Assembly: GCA_017379255.1 (NCBI GenBank)
Contig: JAFNWZ010000055.1
Coordinates: 1 to 6,223 of the forward strand
Source: Akkermansia sp.
GTDB taxonomy: Bacteria; Verrucomicrobiota; Verrucomicrobiia; Verrucomicrobiales; Akkermansiaceae
Length of the DNA stretch: 6,223 bases
Direction: 5' to 3'
A model generated the notes under the pieces. It saw nothing but the letters and a program-made list of their open reading frames with translations, was not told the DNA's origin and did not search any database. Position numbers and translations under genes: made by a program. The stretch's first letter is position 1, and every line of letters begins with the position of its first letter. This document shows, piece by piece, positions 1 through 6,223 of this stretch.

Positions 1-497
1 ACAAGCTTATGCGTGTGCAGAAGAAGCTGGTGCAGGATTTCGGGCGTGAGCCTACGCCCGAGGAAATTGCGGCAGCTCTTGCAGAAGAACCCAATAAGGG
101 GGCGGTGATGTCTGTGGAGAAGGTGCGCAGTGTTCTCAAGATGGCTCAGCAGCCGATTTCGATGCAGCAGCCGGTGGGTGATTCGGATGACACTTCCTTC
201 GGTGACTTCCTGGAGGATAAGAGTGCAGAAAATCCCATGGATGGAGCTTCTTACAACTCCCTGCGCGATAAGATAGGCGATGTGCTCAATACGCTCAACT
301 CACGCGAACGCGCTGTGATTGAACAACGCTTCGGTCTCAAGGATGGTAACCCCCGTACTCTGGAAGAGGTGGGTCGCCAGTTCAATGTGACCCGCGAGCG
401 TATTCGCCAGATTGAGGCAAAGGCTCTCCGCAAACTGCGTCATCCTACGCGAATCAGCAAGATAAAGGGTTATCTGCCCGACTCTGCTGAATGCTAA
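1..497 (+). CDS. rpoD: Primary RNA polymerase sigma factor (RpoD), C-terminal part
   Basis: Housekeeping sigma-70 factor, which directs RNA polymerase to -10/-35 promoters. Only the C-terminal part is in the window. The frame is open to the first base: the two codons before the ATG at 9 read K-L, and the leading AC would finish an N codon, matching the conserved N-K-L at the start of region 3. The ATG at 9 is therefore internal, not the start. Region 3 follows (GREPTPEEIA at about 48-77), then the D-S-D-D-T-S-F-G-D-F-L-E-D linker typical of primary sigmas at about 178-219. Region 4.1 lies at about 262-350 (LNSRERAVIEQRFGL). The region 4.2 helix-turn-helix that reads the -35 box is at about 357-440 (TLEEVGRQF, VTRERIRQIEAKALRKLRHP). 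The protein ends about 20 residues after the R-H-P motif, as expected for RpoD. The region 3 and 4 motifs favour the primary factor over an alternative sigma-70, though regions 1 and 2 are not visible. Confidence 0.95.
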   Translation, partial: KLMRVQKKLVQDFGREPTPEEIAAALAEEPNKGAVMSVEKVRSVLKMAQQPISMQQPVGDSDDTSFGDFLEDKSAENPMDGASYNSLRDKIGDVLNTLNSRERAVIEQRFGLKDGNPRTLEEVGRQFNVTRERIRQIEAKALRKLRHPTRISKIKGYLPDSAEC

Positions 498-519
498 GGC
501 GAAAGCAGATTGGTTTTAC

Positions 520-557
520 CAGCGGCTCTCCGGTGCAAGGTGGGCCGCTGTTTGTTT
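520..557 (+). terminator. Intrinsic terminator after the sigma factor gene
   Basis: A 9-bp stem pairs CAGCGGCTC (520-528) with GGGCCGCTG (542-550); all pairs are Watson-Crick except one T-G wobble. The 13-base loop can add two further C-G pairs inside. The stem is followed directly by TTTGTTT (551-557). It starts 23 bases after the sigma factor stop codon, so it should end that transcript and separate it from the four-gene group downstream. The T tract is short and interrupted, so some read-through is possible. Confidence 0.75.
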
Positions 558-586
558 AAAAAAATGGATAAACACGCACTTTTAGA

Positions 587-615
587 GTGACTTTAGCTGT
601 CAAAAATGATAGTAT
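587..615 (+). promoter_or_regulatory. Possible promoter for the secretin operon
   Basis: GTGACT (587-592) matches the -35 consensus at four of six positions. TAGTAT (610-615) matches the -10 consensus at four of six, and the two are 17 bases apart. A TGA triplet directly before the -10 (607-609) fits an extended -10 element. Transcription would start near 621-623, leaving only a few bases before the ATG at 629, so the message would be almost leaderless. The position just after the terminator is sensible, but the match is modest and could be chance. If the real start codon were the GTG at 587, this element would lie inside the gene. Confidence 0.3.
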
Positions 616-628
616 GCTTGCACTTGCT

Positions 629-3130
629 ATGAATGGCCTTAATTCTCGCTCAGTCCTCTTGTCTCTGGTGTCATCGGTGGCTTTCTCTCTAGCCCCGCAG
701 GCGGCGGCTCAGGAGTCGTCTGCTTCTTCGGTTGCTGCTACTGAAACATCGCAGCGGCAGTATGCGGTGCGTGATGCTATGCAGAAGTTGCAGGAGGCTC
801 GTACAGCCTATACAGCAGGCCGTTATGGCGTTGCTGTGGATTGTTATCGCGAGGCTCTGGCTGCGATGCCGAAAGCTCCGGCTACAGAAAAGCAGGTCAA
901 GTTTATCAAGGACAGCCTGGCTGATGCACTGGTGGCCAAGGGTATGGATTACCGCACCGTGGGCCGCACGGATGAGGCGGTTTCGTTCATGAAAGAGGCG
1001 CTGGAGCTTTCGCCCGGGCATAAGTTTGCCACTCACGAATTAGCCAGAACCCAGGACCCGGCGCAGACGAATCCTGCGTTGACGCCCCAGCATGTGGGCG
1101 ATGTGGCAGAGGTGAATCGCCTGCTGACACTGGCGTATGGATACCAGGACCTGGGGCTGTATGATAAAGCTCAGAAGACTTTTGAATCTGTGCTGCAGAT
1201 TGATAAGTATAATTCTGCTGCCCGCAAGGGTATGGAATTGGTGCAGAAACGCCGGCAGGAATATTACCGCGCTGCCCGGCAGGCTTTCCGCGCGGAGGTG
1301 TTGAAAGAAGTGGATAAAACCTGGGAAGAACCCTTGCCGCTGGATGTGGACGACGTGACGCTGGCGACAACGGAATCCGGCTCGGTGGTGCAGCAGGACG
1401 CTGAGACCGAGAACCGCATGGCCGCCGCACTGAAGGAGATGGTCATTCCGAGAATTGCATTTGAAGAAGCCCCTGTGAATGATGTGCTGGATGCGTTGCG
1501 TGGCCAGATTTCCCGCTTTGAAGGGCAGGGTATCAGCGCTGGCCGCCCCATTAACCTGATTCCCAATTTCGGGGCGGAGAGCTCCCAGGGGTATCAGACA
1601 CTCATGAGCCGCAGAGTGAACCTGAACCTGAGCAATGTCTCCGTCTTTGACCTGCTCGGCATTCTGGACAAACACCTGGGGATTACCCATTACATTACGC
1701 CCATTGGCGTGGAGCTCTCATACTCCGGGCGCGATTTCGGCCCTCTGGTAGAGCGCGTGTACTCTGTGCCGCCGCATTTCTTTGATACGCAGAATACCGA
1801 TGCCGAAGAGGATGAAGAAGATGATGATTTCTCCTCCTCCCCCCGCGTGGCGGTGAAGCGTGTGAACCCTGTGGTGGCGTTGAAGGAAATGGGCGTTTCT
1901 TTCCCGGAGGGTGCCACCGCCCGTTATGATGCCTCAACCCGTACCCTCACGGTGCGTAACACGGCATATAACCAGGAGGAAATCGAAGAGTTGATTTCCA
2001 TGCCACTGGAGACCGACCGTGCCATTGTGCTCAACATCATTGCGATGGAGGTTTCTGAGGACGACCTGAATGAATTGGGCTTTGAATGGATGTTTAATTT
2101 CAACATTGGTCCCAAGGCTCTGTATGCCTCAGGCACCAAGGAACAAGTGGTATCAGATGTTGCTGGGTTGCCATCTCTGCAGGCTCAGGTAAATCTGCCC
2201 GAGACCGGTCTTTCTGCAACGGAGGGACTCCGTTCTGGTCAGATGGTGCTTACTGCAGACAACATGGATAATCTGATCAGCCATGGCCGCGCGGGGCTTT
2301 ATAGCGTGCAGTCTGCTCATCAGAACAAGGCACCGGGCATATTTGCGTTCCGCGGTGTGTGGGGCTCGGGTGATGTCACTATGATTATGCGGGGTGCCTC
2401 GCAGAAGAAAGGGGTTGATATCATGACCAACCCTCGTATTGTGATGACTCCCGGTCGCGATGAACAGGTGGTATTTGCCAACGTGAACGAAATGTTCTAT
2501 CCGGAGACCTATGCCGAGCCGCAGATTCTCTCCTCGAATATACAGATGTTCAGCGGCCGAAGCTCAGGAGGTGATGACGATGACAATCGCGGTACGGCTT
2601 ATGTGGCCGCTCCGGCGCATCCGGAGTCATTTATCCGTTTCGGCATGACAGAAGATACCGTGGGCGGTATTGGTTCTGTTGTGCAGGTGCACGAGGCCAA
2701 TGTGTCTCCCGATGGGCAGATGGCCACACTTGCCCTTACGGTTACAGTCAATGAGTTTGAAGGCTTTGTAAACTGGGGAACGCCCATTTACGCTCCCGTT
2801 TTCACGAAGGATTCAGATTTGAACCAGGGGGTCATGATTACTGAAAACCGCATTCTCCAGCCGGTGTTCAAGCGCCGCCTGGAAAATACCAAGCTGACTG
2901 TAGGCTCTGGTTCTGTCGTAGTGCTGGGCGGCTTGAAAGAGGCCCGCTCTGTGCGCTATGAGGATAAACTGCCCGTTCTGGGTGATTTGCCCATGGTGGG
3001 CCGCCTGTTCCGTTCTGAGGGCGAGGAAAAAATCAGGAAGGCATACCTGGTGTTCGTGAAGGTCGATATTGTAGACCCCACAGGGCGCGTTATCGGCACT
3101 GGAAAGAAACCAGGGGATATAGTCGATTAA
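629..3130 (+). CDS. Secretin-family outer-membrane channel protein with N-terminal TPR repeats
   Basis: Forms, by family, a multimeric gated channel in the outer membrane for a pilus or type II-like secretion machine. Numbering is from the ATG at 629 (833 aa). Residues 1-27 form a signal peptide (one Arg, hydrophobic VLLSLVSSVAFSLA, cleavage after A-A-A). TPR-like helices lie at about 51-81, 91-132 and 161-199. Two short N-domain-like pieces lie at about 273-297 (IAFEEAPVNDVLDALRGQ) and 329-364 (VNLNLSNVSVFDLLGILDKH). An acidic run (391-400) precedes an N3/BON-like domain at 415-457 (ARYDASTRTLTVRN). The secretin core begins near 467 (VLNIIAMEVSEDDLNELGF). It has the D-I-M-T-N-P-R-I motif near 597 and ends with VVVLGGLKE and LPVLGDLPMVGRLFR (about 763-800). 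It resembles the Amuc_1098-type pilus secretins of Verrucomicrobiota (from memory). The start is uncertain: an in-frame GTG at 587 (847 aa) and an ATG at 614 are possible. The ATG at 629 gives the most compact signal peptide. No partner ATPase or assembly gene is adjacent. Confidence 0.88.
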   Translation: MNGLNSRSVLLSLVSSVAFSLAPQAAAQESSASSVAATETSQRQYAVRDAMQKLQEARTAYTAGRYGVAVDCYREALAAMPKAPATEKQVKFIKDSLADALVAKGMDYRTVGRTDEAVSFMKEALELSPGHKFATHELARTQDPAQTNPALTPQHVGDVAEVNRLLTLAYGYQDLGLYDKAQKTFESVLQIDKYNSAARKGMELVQKRRQEYYRAARQAFRAEVLKEVDKTWEEPLPLDVDDVTLATTESGSVVQQDAETENRMAAALKEMVIPRIAFEEAPVNDVLDALRGQISRFEGQGISAGRPINLIPNFGAESSQGYQTLMSRRVNLNLSNVSVFDLLGILDKHLGITHYITPIGVELSYSGRDFGPLVERVYSVPPHFFDTQNTDAEEDEEDDDFSSSPRVAVKRVNPVVALKEMGVSFPEGATARYDASTRTLTVRNTAYNQEEIEELISMPLETDRAIVLNIIAMEVSEDDLNELGFEWMFNFNIGPKALYASGTKEQVVSDVAGLPSLQAQVNLPETGLSATEGLRSGQMVLTADNMDNLISHGRAGLYSVQSAHQNKAPGIFAFRGVWGSGDVTMIMRGASQKKGVDIMTNPRIVMTPGRDEQVVFANVNEMFYPETYAEPQILSSNIQMFSGRSSGGDDDDNRGTAYVAAPAHPESFIRFGMTEDTVGGIGSVVQVHEANVSPDGQMATLALTVTVNEFEGFVNWGTPIYAPVFTKDSDLNQGVMITENRILQPVFKRRLENTKLTVGSGSVVVLGGLKEARSVRYEDKLPVLGDLPMVGRLFRSEGEEKIRKAYLVFVKVDIVDPTGRVIGTGKKPGDIVD

Positions 3131-3144
3131 GATAAAAAGACGAC

Positions 3145-4848
3145 ATGACAGAAAAGGAAGACAAATACGCTGGCAATGATGAGGATATGACTCAGGTGCG
3201 TAGCATTATCAAGCGCCTGAGCGAGGATAAACCCTCTCACGAACGTGGTCGTGAAGTGGTGGTGCGCGCAGTTGGAACCAAGGTCGTGCGCGTGACCAGG
3301 AAACGCAAAGTACTGGTTTCAGCCCGCGAAAAGAATCGCCGTGCAAGGAAGAGGTTCATTTACTCGATTGCCGGGGTGTTTGTTGTGCTTTTCCTGTTGG
3401 TTTTGTTCCTTTTTATGCGCATGGCTTCCATGTCGAACCGCTCCTATCTGGAAACATGCCAGGCCGAATTGCAGCAGAGCTGGGGGGCCACCTCCATACA
3501 GGTTGACGGGGCTGGTGTGGATGGCACATCTTTCCATCTTTCCCATGTGGTGATGGAGTTCCCGGAGACCAGCATGATTGCCCGCGTGGAGATGGACATG
3601 CTGGAATCCAGACTGGATTGGCTGAGCTTTTTCAGAAATAAGATTCAGGGCGAGGAATTGAAAATGGAAAGAGCCCTCGTTGTGCTCCGGGAGGGTGCGC
3701 GCATGAAGATGCCGTTGAGCCAGGGAGATGACTTGTGGCAATTCCAGCGCATCGAGTGCCAGAAGCTCACCGTGCAGTTTGCCAATGGAGAGGAAGGCCC
3801 TGTAATGCTTAAGGATGCGGCAGCCTATATGTACTATCCGCATGCATCCCGCTCATCAAGTGTGGTGATGCTCAGCTCTGGCTCATTGTATATCAAGGGC
3901 TGGAAGACGGTCAATATCTCGGAGAGCAAGGCTCATGTTTCCGCACGCGGGGTTGATGATTTCACTCTGCGTGGAACGACCGACAGCATGACGGAGGTGG
4001 CGGAACAGCGCCGCACCTCGATCGGGTTTGCCGGCAGTATCAGGGAAGGTGCTGATTTTACCGGCCCGTATGAAGTGCACTCTGAAAATATGAGCTTCTC
4101 CGATTTCACGCGAGGCCGCTTTGAGGAGTTCCTGACGGCTCGTACCTGTATGGACTCCCAGAGCCTCGGCAAGGGCAAGTCCACGATTACGCTGGCTGGT
4201 AAAGACTCAGAACCGGTGTTTAATGGGGAATTTCAGCTGCGCAATATTTGTCTGAGCTCCTTCCCGGCCATGATGGCGATAACCGAGCATATTGAGCCGG
4301 CGAAGCGCCGCCTCTACAATCCGGTTTCGCTGCACCGCGGATTTGTGCAGCTGCAGAGCAATGAGGATGGCATATCCGTTCAATTGCCTGCTGCTAGTAT
4401 GGAGGAGCGCGACCTTATCTTCCTGCGTGGTGAAATAGCCTTGAATGCAGCCAATGAAATGTCCGGTGAACTTTACTATGGCATCCCCATGCTGCTTGCC
4501 CGCGCGGAGTATCCGGATGGCCGCCCGGATCCGATTTTCCAGCAGAATGGAGATTGGGCTGTGCTGCGCACGCGTCTGCGTGGACAGGGAAACATGCCCG
4601 GTGATGATATGGCAGAGGTAGAAGCCCGGGCCGCCATTGCCCGCCGTGACCGCCCTGCGCGTATCCCCTTTAATCAGTTTGATGTGGATAAGATGGTGGA
4701 GCGCATCAATTCCCCGGAGAAAAACCAGAATCCGTTCCTGACTCCCTCTGAGGAAAACGGGATGCAGAACCCGTTCCAGCAGGATGAGTCGCTGCGAAAC
4801 CCGTTTGATACATCAGAGGACCCGTTCACTCCCTCTGCGCCATTCTGA
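3145..4848 (+). CDS. Single-pass inner-membrane protein, AsmA-like periplasmic region, NPF-repeat tail
   Basis: I do not recognise a named gene. The 567-aa product has a charged cytoplasmic tail (1-70) that is very basic at 46-70. One transmembrane segment follows at 71-90 (FIYSIAGVFVVLFLLVLFLF), so the remaining 470 or so residues should be periplasmic. Residues 115-182 resemble the start of AsmA/TamB-superfamily proteins: a beta-rich stretch, then L-D-W-L-S-F-F and a segment ending ELKMERALVVLREG. Residues 425-500 (LRGEIALNAANEMSGELYY, then RTRLRGQGNMP) resemble the C-terminal part of such proteins, which are linked to envelope lipid transport. This is a weak, pattern-level resemblance. The tail from about 525 is low-complexity and carries N-P-F at 529, 542 and 552, D-P-F at 559 and a terminal A-P-F. 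The ATG at 3145 is the first start after an in-frame stop at 3133; Met15 (3187) is an alternative. The gene starts 14 bases after the secretin gene, so it is probably co-transcribed and may work with it. Confidence 0.85.
   Translation: MTEKEDKYAGNDEDMTQVRSIIKRLSEDKPSHERGREVVVRAVGTKVVRVTRKRKVLVSAREKNRRARKRFIYSIAGVFVVLFLLVLFLFMRMASMSNRSYLETCQAELQQSWGATSIQVDGAGVDGTSFHLSHVVMEFPETSMIARVEMDMLESRLDWLSFFRNKIQGEELKMERALVVLREGARMKMPLSQGDDLWQFQRIECQKLTVQFANGEEGPVMLKDAAAYMYYPHASRSSSVVMLSSGSLYIKGWKTVNISESKAHVSARGVDDFTLRGTTDSMTEVAEQRRTSIGFAGSIREGADFTGPYEVHSENMSFSDFTRGRFEEFLTARTCMDSQSLGKGKSTITLAGKDSEPVFNGEFQLRNICLSSFPAMMAITEHIEPAKRRLYNPVSLHRGFVQLQSNEDGISVQLPAASMEERDLIFLRGEIALNAANEMSGELYYGIPMLLARAEYPDGRPDPIFQQNGDWAVLRTRLRGQGNMPGDDMAEVEARAAIARRDRPARIPFNQFDVDKMVERINSPEKNQNPFLTPSEENGMQNPFQQDESLRNPFDTSEDPFTPSAPF
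4729..4845 (+). repeat. Degenerate N-P-F motif repeats encoding the C-terminal tail
   Basis: Five short repeats of the form x-P-F occur in the last 39 codons: N-P-F at 4729, 4768 and 4798, D-P-F at 4819 and A-P-F at 4837. At the DNA level the first four are near-copies of AACCCGTTC. The spacers are polar and acidic (for example QQDESLR and DTSED), and the start-to-start spacing shrinks from 13 to 10, 7 and 6 residues. The arrangement looks like a disordered tail with repeated short binding motifs, though a role is inference only. Confidence 0.7.
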
Positions 4849-4865
4849 ACAGATAGTCTCACCCC

Positions 4866-5549
4866 ATGAGCAGCAAAGGCATAGAAAAGCGTTCCAAATG
4901 GTGGACCCGTCCGGTCGGGCATCTGGTATGGACCCTGATTTCCGGTTTGTGCAGCACGTTACGCTTCCGGCTTAGTTATCAGGGCGCGGCTGCTGAAATT
5001 CTGGGGAAGAAACAATGCATCCTCGCTTTGTGGCACAATAGAACCTTCACCCCTTGCTATGTATACCGGTACATTGTGAAAGGGAAAGTGCCCATGAGCA
5101 TGCTCACGAGTGCCAGTAAGGATGGCGCTTTGCTGGCCACGGTGGCAGAGGATTATGGCATGCGCGCGGTGCGTGGATCCAGCCACCGCCGCGGTGTGGC
5201 TGGTTTTCGCGATATGCTGCGCGAACTGGAGGACGGCTGCTGCATGTGCATTACGCCAGATGGCCCCAAGGGGCCGATTTACAAAAGCCACCCGGGGGTC
5301 ATCCGGCTGGCTTCGGTTTCCGGCCTGCCGATTTTGCCGCTCTGCATTGATGTGCCGGCGTGCTGGCGTATAAGGAAGGCATGGGATGGCTTTGTGATTC
5401 CTAAGCCGTTTTCCCGTGTTTCTATTCTGGTGAAAGAGCCCTTGTTCGTACCTGCGGAGCTGGATGATGCCGGGCAGAAGGAATACATGGAGAAACTGGA
5501 CCGGATGCTGGCGACGGCCCGTCCCGATTTTGAACCGATAGAACTTTAA
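4866..5549 (+). CDS. Lysophospholipid acyltransferase family protein (DUF374 type)
   Basis: A 227-aa protein of the DUF374 branch of the lysophospholipid/lipid A acyltransferase superfamily, which transfers fatty acyl groups to a lipid acceptor at the inner membrane; the exact acceptor is unknown. The family signature is complete. A short hydrophobic stretch at about 17-34 precedes ILALWHNRTF (52-61), whose H57 is the likely catalytic histidine. Then come TSASKDGALLATVAEDYG (81-98), the A-V-R-G-S-S motif (101-106), TPDGPKGP (130-137) and GLPILPL (153-159), and finally WDGFVIPKPFSRV (173-185). Length is normal for the family. An unusual C-C-M-C cluster (125-128) sits just before the D-G-P-x-G-P loop. 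ATG 4866 is the first start after an in-frame TAG at 4854, 17 bases behind the previous stop, with no clear ribosome binding site. Placement after an AsmA-like protein suggests envelope lipid modification, but this is inference. Confidence 0.9.
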   Translation: MSSKGIEKRSKWWTRPVGHLVWTLISGLCSTLRFRLSYQGAAAEILGKKQCILALWHNRTFTPCYVYRYIVKGKVPMSMLTSASKDGALLATVAEDYGMRAVRGSSHRRGVAGFRDMLRELEDGCCMCITPDGPKGPIYKSHPGVIRLASVSGLPILPLCIDVPACWRIRKAWDGFVIPKPFSRVSILVKEPLFVPAELDDAGQKEYMEKLDRMLATARPDFEPIEL

Positions 5550-5561
5550 CTATTTGAGACA

Positions 5562-6223
5562 ATGAATCCTGTGCTTATTGATGGAAAGCATGTAGCAGCC
5601 TGTGTCCGGGAGAAGCTGCTGGCAGAGATAGCAGCGCTCAAGTCGCGTGGCCATGTGCCTGGTCTTGCCGTGGTGCTGGTAGGGAATGACCCCGCCTCCC
5701 AGGTGTATGTGGGCTCAAAGGTAAAGGCTTGCGCTGAACTGGGGCTTTATTCTCAGAAATGGGAGATGCCGGCTGAAACAACACAGGAGGAGCTGGTGAA
5801 CCTCATCCATCAGTTGAATGCAGATGAGCGCATCCACGGTATTCTGGTGCAGAGTCCCCCTCCTTCCCATATTGATGAAGAGGCCGTGGTGCTCAATATT
5901 GCTCCGGAAAAGGATGTGGATGGTTTCCACCCCGTCAATGTGGCAAAGCTTGTTCTGGAGGATGCTACGGGCTTTGTGCCATGCACGCCGCTGGGGTGCA
6001 TGGAGATGCTTAAGGCATACGGCATTGAGACGGCTGGTAAGCACGCCGTGGTGATTGGGCGGAGTATGATTGTGGGTAAGCCCATGGCTAACCTGCTGGT
6101 GGCTAAAAACGCCAACGCAACCGTTACCATCGCGCATTCCCGCACAAGGAACCTGCCTGAGCTTTGCCGCACGTATGCTCGTATTACACACGAACGCGTT
6201 TCTCCTAGCGATTGCAATGGCGT
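5562..6223 (+). CDS. folD: Methylenetetrahydrofolate dehydrogenase/cyclohydrolase FolD, partial and abnormal at its 3' end
   Basis: FolD is a bifunctional cytosolic enzyme that interconverts 5,10-methylene-THF, methenyl-THF and 10-formyl-THF using NADP for one-carbon supply. The frame is open from the ATG at 5562 to the window edge (220 codons; the family is usually about 280-300). Visible landmarks are the N-terminal [25 protein letters not shown] with Tyr49 and the catalytic Lys53, ILVQSPPP (94-101), [15 protein letters not shown] (116-130), GFVPCTPLG (137-145) and the NADP-binding loop [17 protein letters not shown] (163-179). These match FolD throughout. After about residue 203 the sequence stops looking like FolD: the expected A-D-I and A-x-G-x-P segment is absent. 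The last 17 or so residues may therefore not be native. The start lies 12 bases after the acyltransferase stop, with only a weak GAG as a ribosome binding site. Confidence 0.93.
   Translation, partial: MNPVLIDGKHVAACVREKLLAEIAALKSRGHVPGLAVVLVGNDPASQVYVGSKVKACAELGLYSQKWEMPAETTQEELVNLIHQLNADERIHGILVQSPPPSHIDEEAVVLNIAPEKDVDGFHPVNVAKLVLEDATGFVPCTPLGCMEMLKAYGIETAGKHAVVIGRSMIVGKPMANLLVAKNANATVTIAHSRTRNLPELCRTYARITHERVSPSDCNG
6171..6223. other. Sequence not matching FolD at the window end
   Basis: From about 6171 the FolD frame continues without a stop but reads [17 protein letters not shown], unlike any FolD I know. The +1 frame gives a hydrophobic stretch ([16 protein letters not shown]) and the +2 frame reaches a stop, so a single frameshift does not recover the expected residues. 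This may be the edge of an insertion, a rearrangement point or an assembly or contig-end artefact. Too little is present to tell which. No terminal inverted repeat could be identified. Confidence 0.5.

Noticed and set aside
9..497. ATG at 9 as the start of a small sigma-like protein
   Set aside because: The frame is open upstream of it and already matches the conserved N-K-L of region 3, so the gene simply begins outside the window.
564..590. Short reading frame MDKHALLE whose TGA overlaps the GTG at 587
   Set aside because: It has no ribosome binding site and no attenuator-like run of codons, and it lies upstream of the likely promoter. The overlap is probably chance and matters only if the GTG at 587 is the true start.
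689..1690. Long minus-strand open frames across the secretin gene (689-1036, 987-1430, 1040-1690)
   Set aside because: They lie opposite a well-supported gene. Their translations are Arg/Ser/Pro-rich with no recognisable family, which is typical of shadow frames.
3319..3843. Minus-strand frame of 174 codons opposite the membrane protein gene
   Set aside because: The translation is His-rich with no recognisable domain, and the opposite strand encodes a clear transmembrane helix and is bounded by operon-like spacing.
5715..6217. Minus-strand frames opposite folD
   Set aside because: The + strand encodes an unmistakable FolD over most of this stretch. The minus-strand products show no family features.
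6188..6223. A new gene beginning [16 protein letters not shown] in the +1 frame at the window end
   Set aside because: It looks like a hydrophobic N-terminus, but only about 16 codons are present and there is no ribosome binding site, so it cannot be supported.

Overview
The window holds five genes, all on the + strand: the end of a primary sigma factor gene, a terminator, and then four closely spaced genes. These encode a secretin-type outer-membrane protein with an N-terminal TPR region, a single-pass membrane protein with an AsmA-like look, a DUF374-type lysophospholipid acyltransferase, and the start of folD. The envelope genes indicate a diderm bacterium. The secretin architecture (signal peptide, TPR repeats, short N-domains, large insertions, C-terminal secretin core) resembles the pilus-associated secretins of Verrucomicrobiota such as Akkermansia (Amuc_1098-like). 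I therefore favour a verrucomicrobial or other PVC-group genome, but that is recognition from memory and no search was run.

Layout: 1-497 is the C-terminal part of RpoD (regions 3 and 4), cut by the window edge. A hairpin plus T-rich tail at 520-557 closes that transcription unit. A possible extended -10 promoter at 587-615 lies just ahead of the secretin gene (629-3130). The membrane protein (3145-4848), the acyltransferase (4866-5549) and folD (5562 to the window end) follow with gaps of 14, 17 and 12 bases, which suggests one operon. None of the four starts has a clear Shine-Dalgarno sequence.

How the genes may work together: the secretin would form an outer-membrane channel. The second protein would be held in the inner membrane with about 470 residues in the periplasm and a tail of repeated N-P-F motifs. 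The acyltransferase would act on lipid at the cytoplasmic face of the inner membrane. This could be an envelope or lipid-linked module joined to a housekeeping folate gene. No pilus or type II secretion ATPase, PilC-like or PilM/N/O gene is visible here, so the secretin's machine cannot be identified from this window.

The most important oddity is at the right edge. The FolD reading is textbook up to about 6170, and then the expected conserved sequence is missing in all three forward frames. That points to a disruption, a rearrangement or an assembly join in the last 50 or so bases. No tRNA, rRNA, CRISPR array or insertion sequence was seen. No gene-free stretch exceeds 300 bases; the longest is 498-628.
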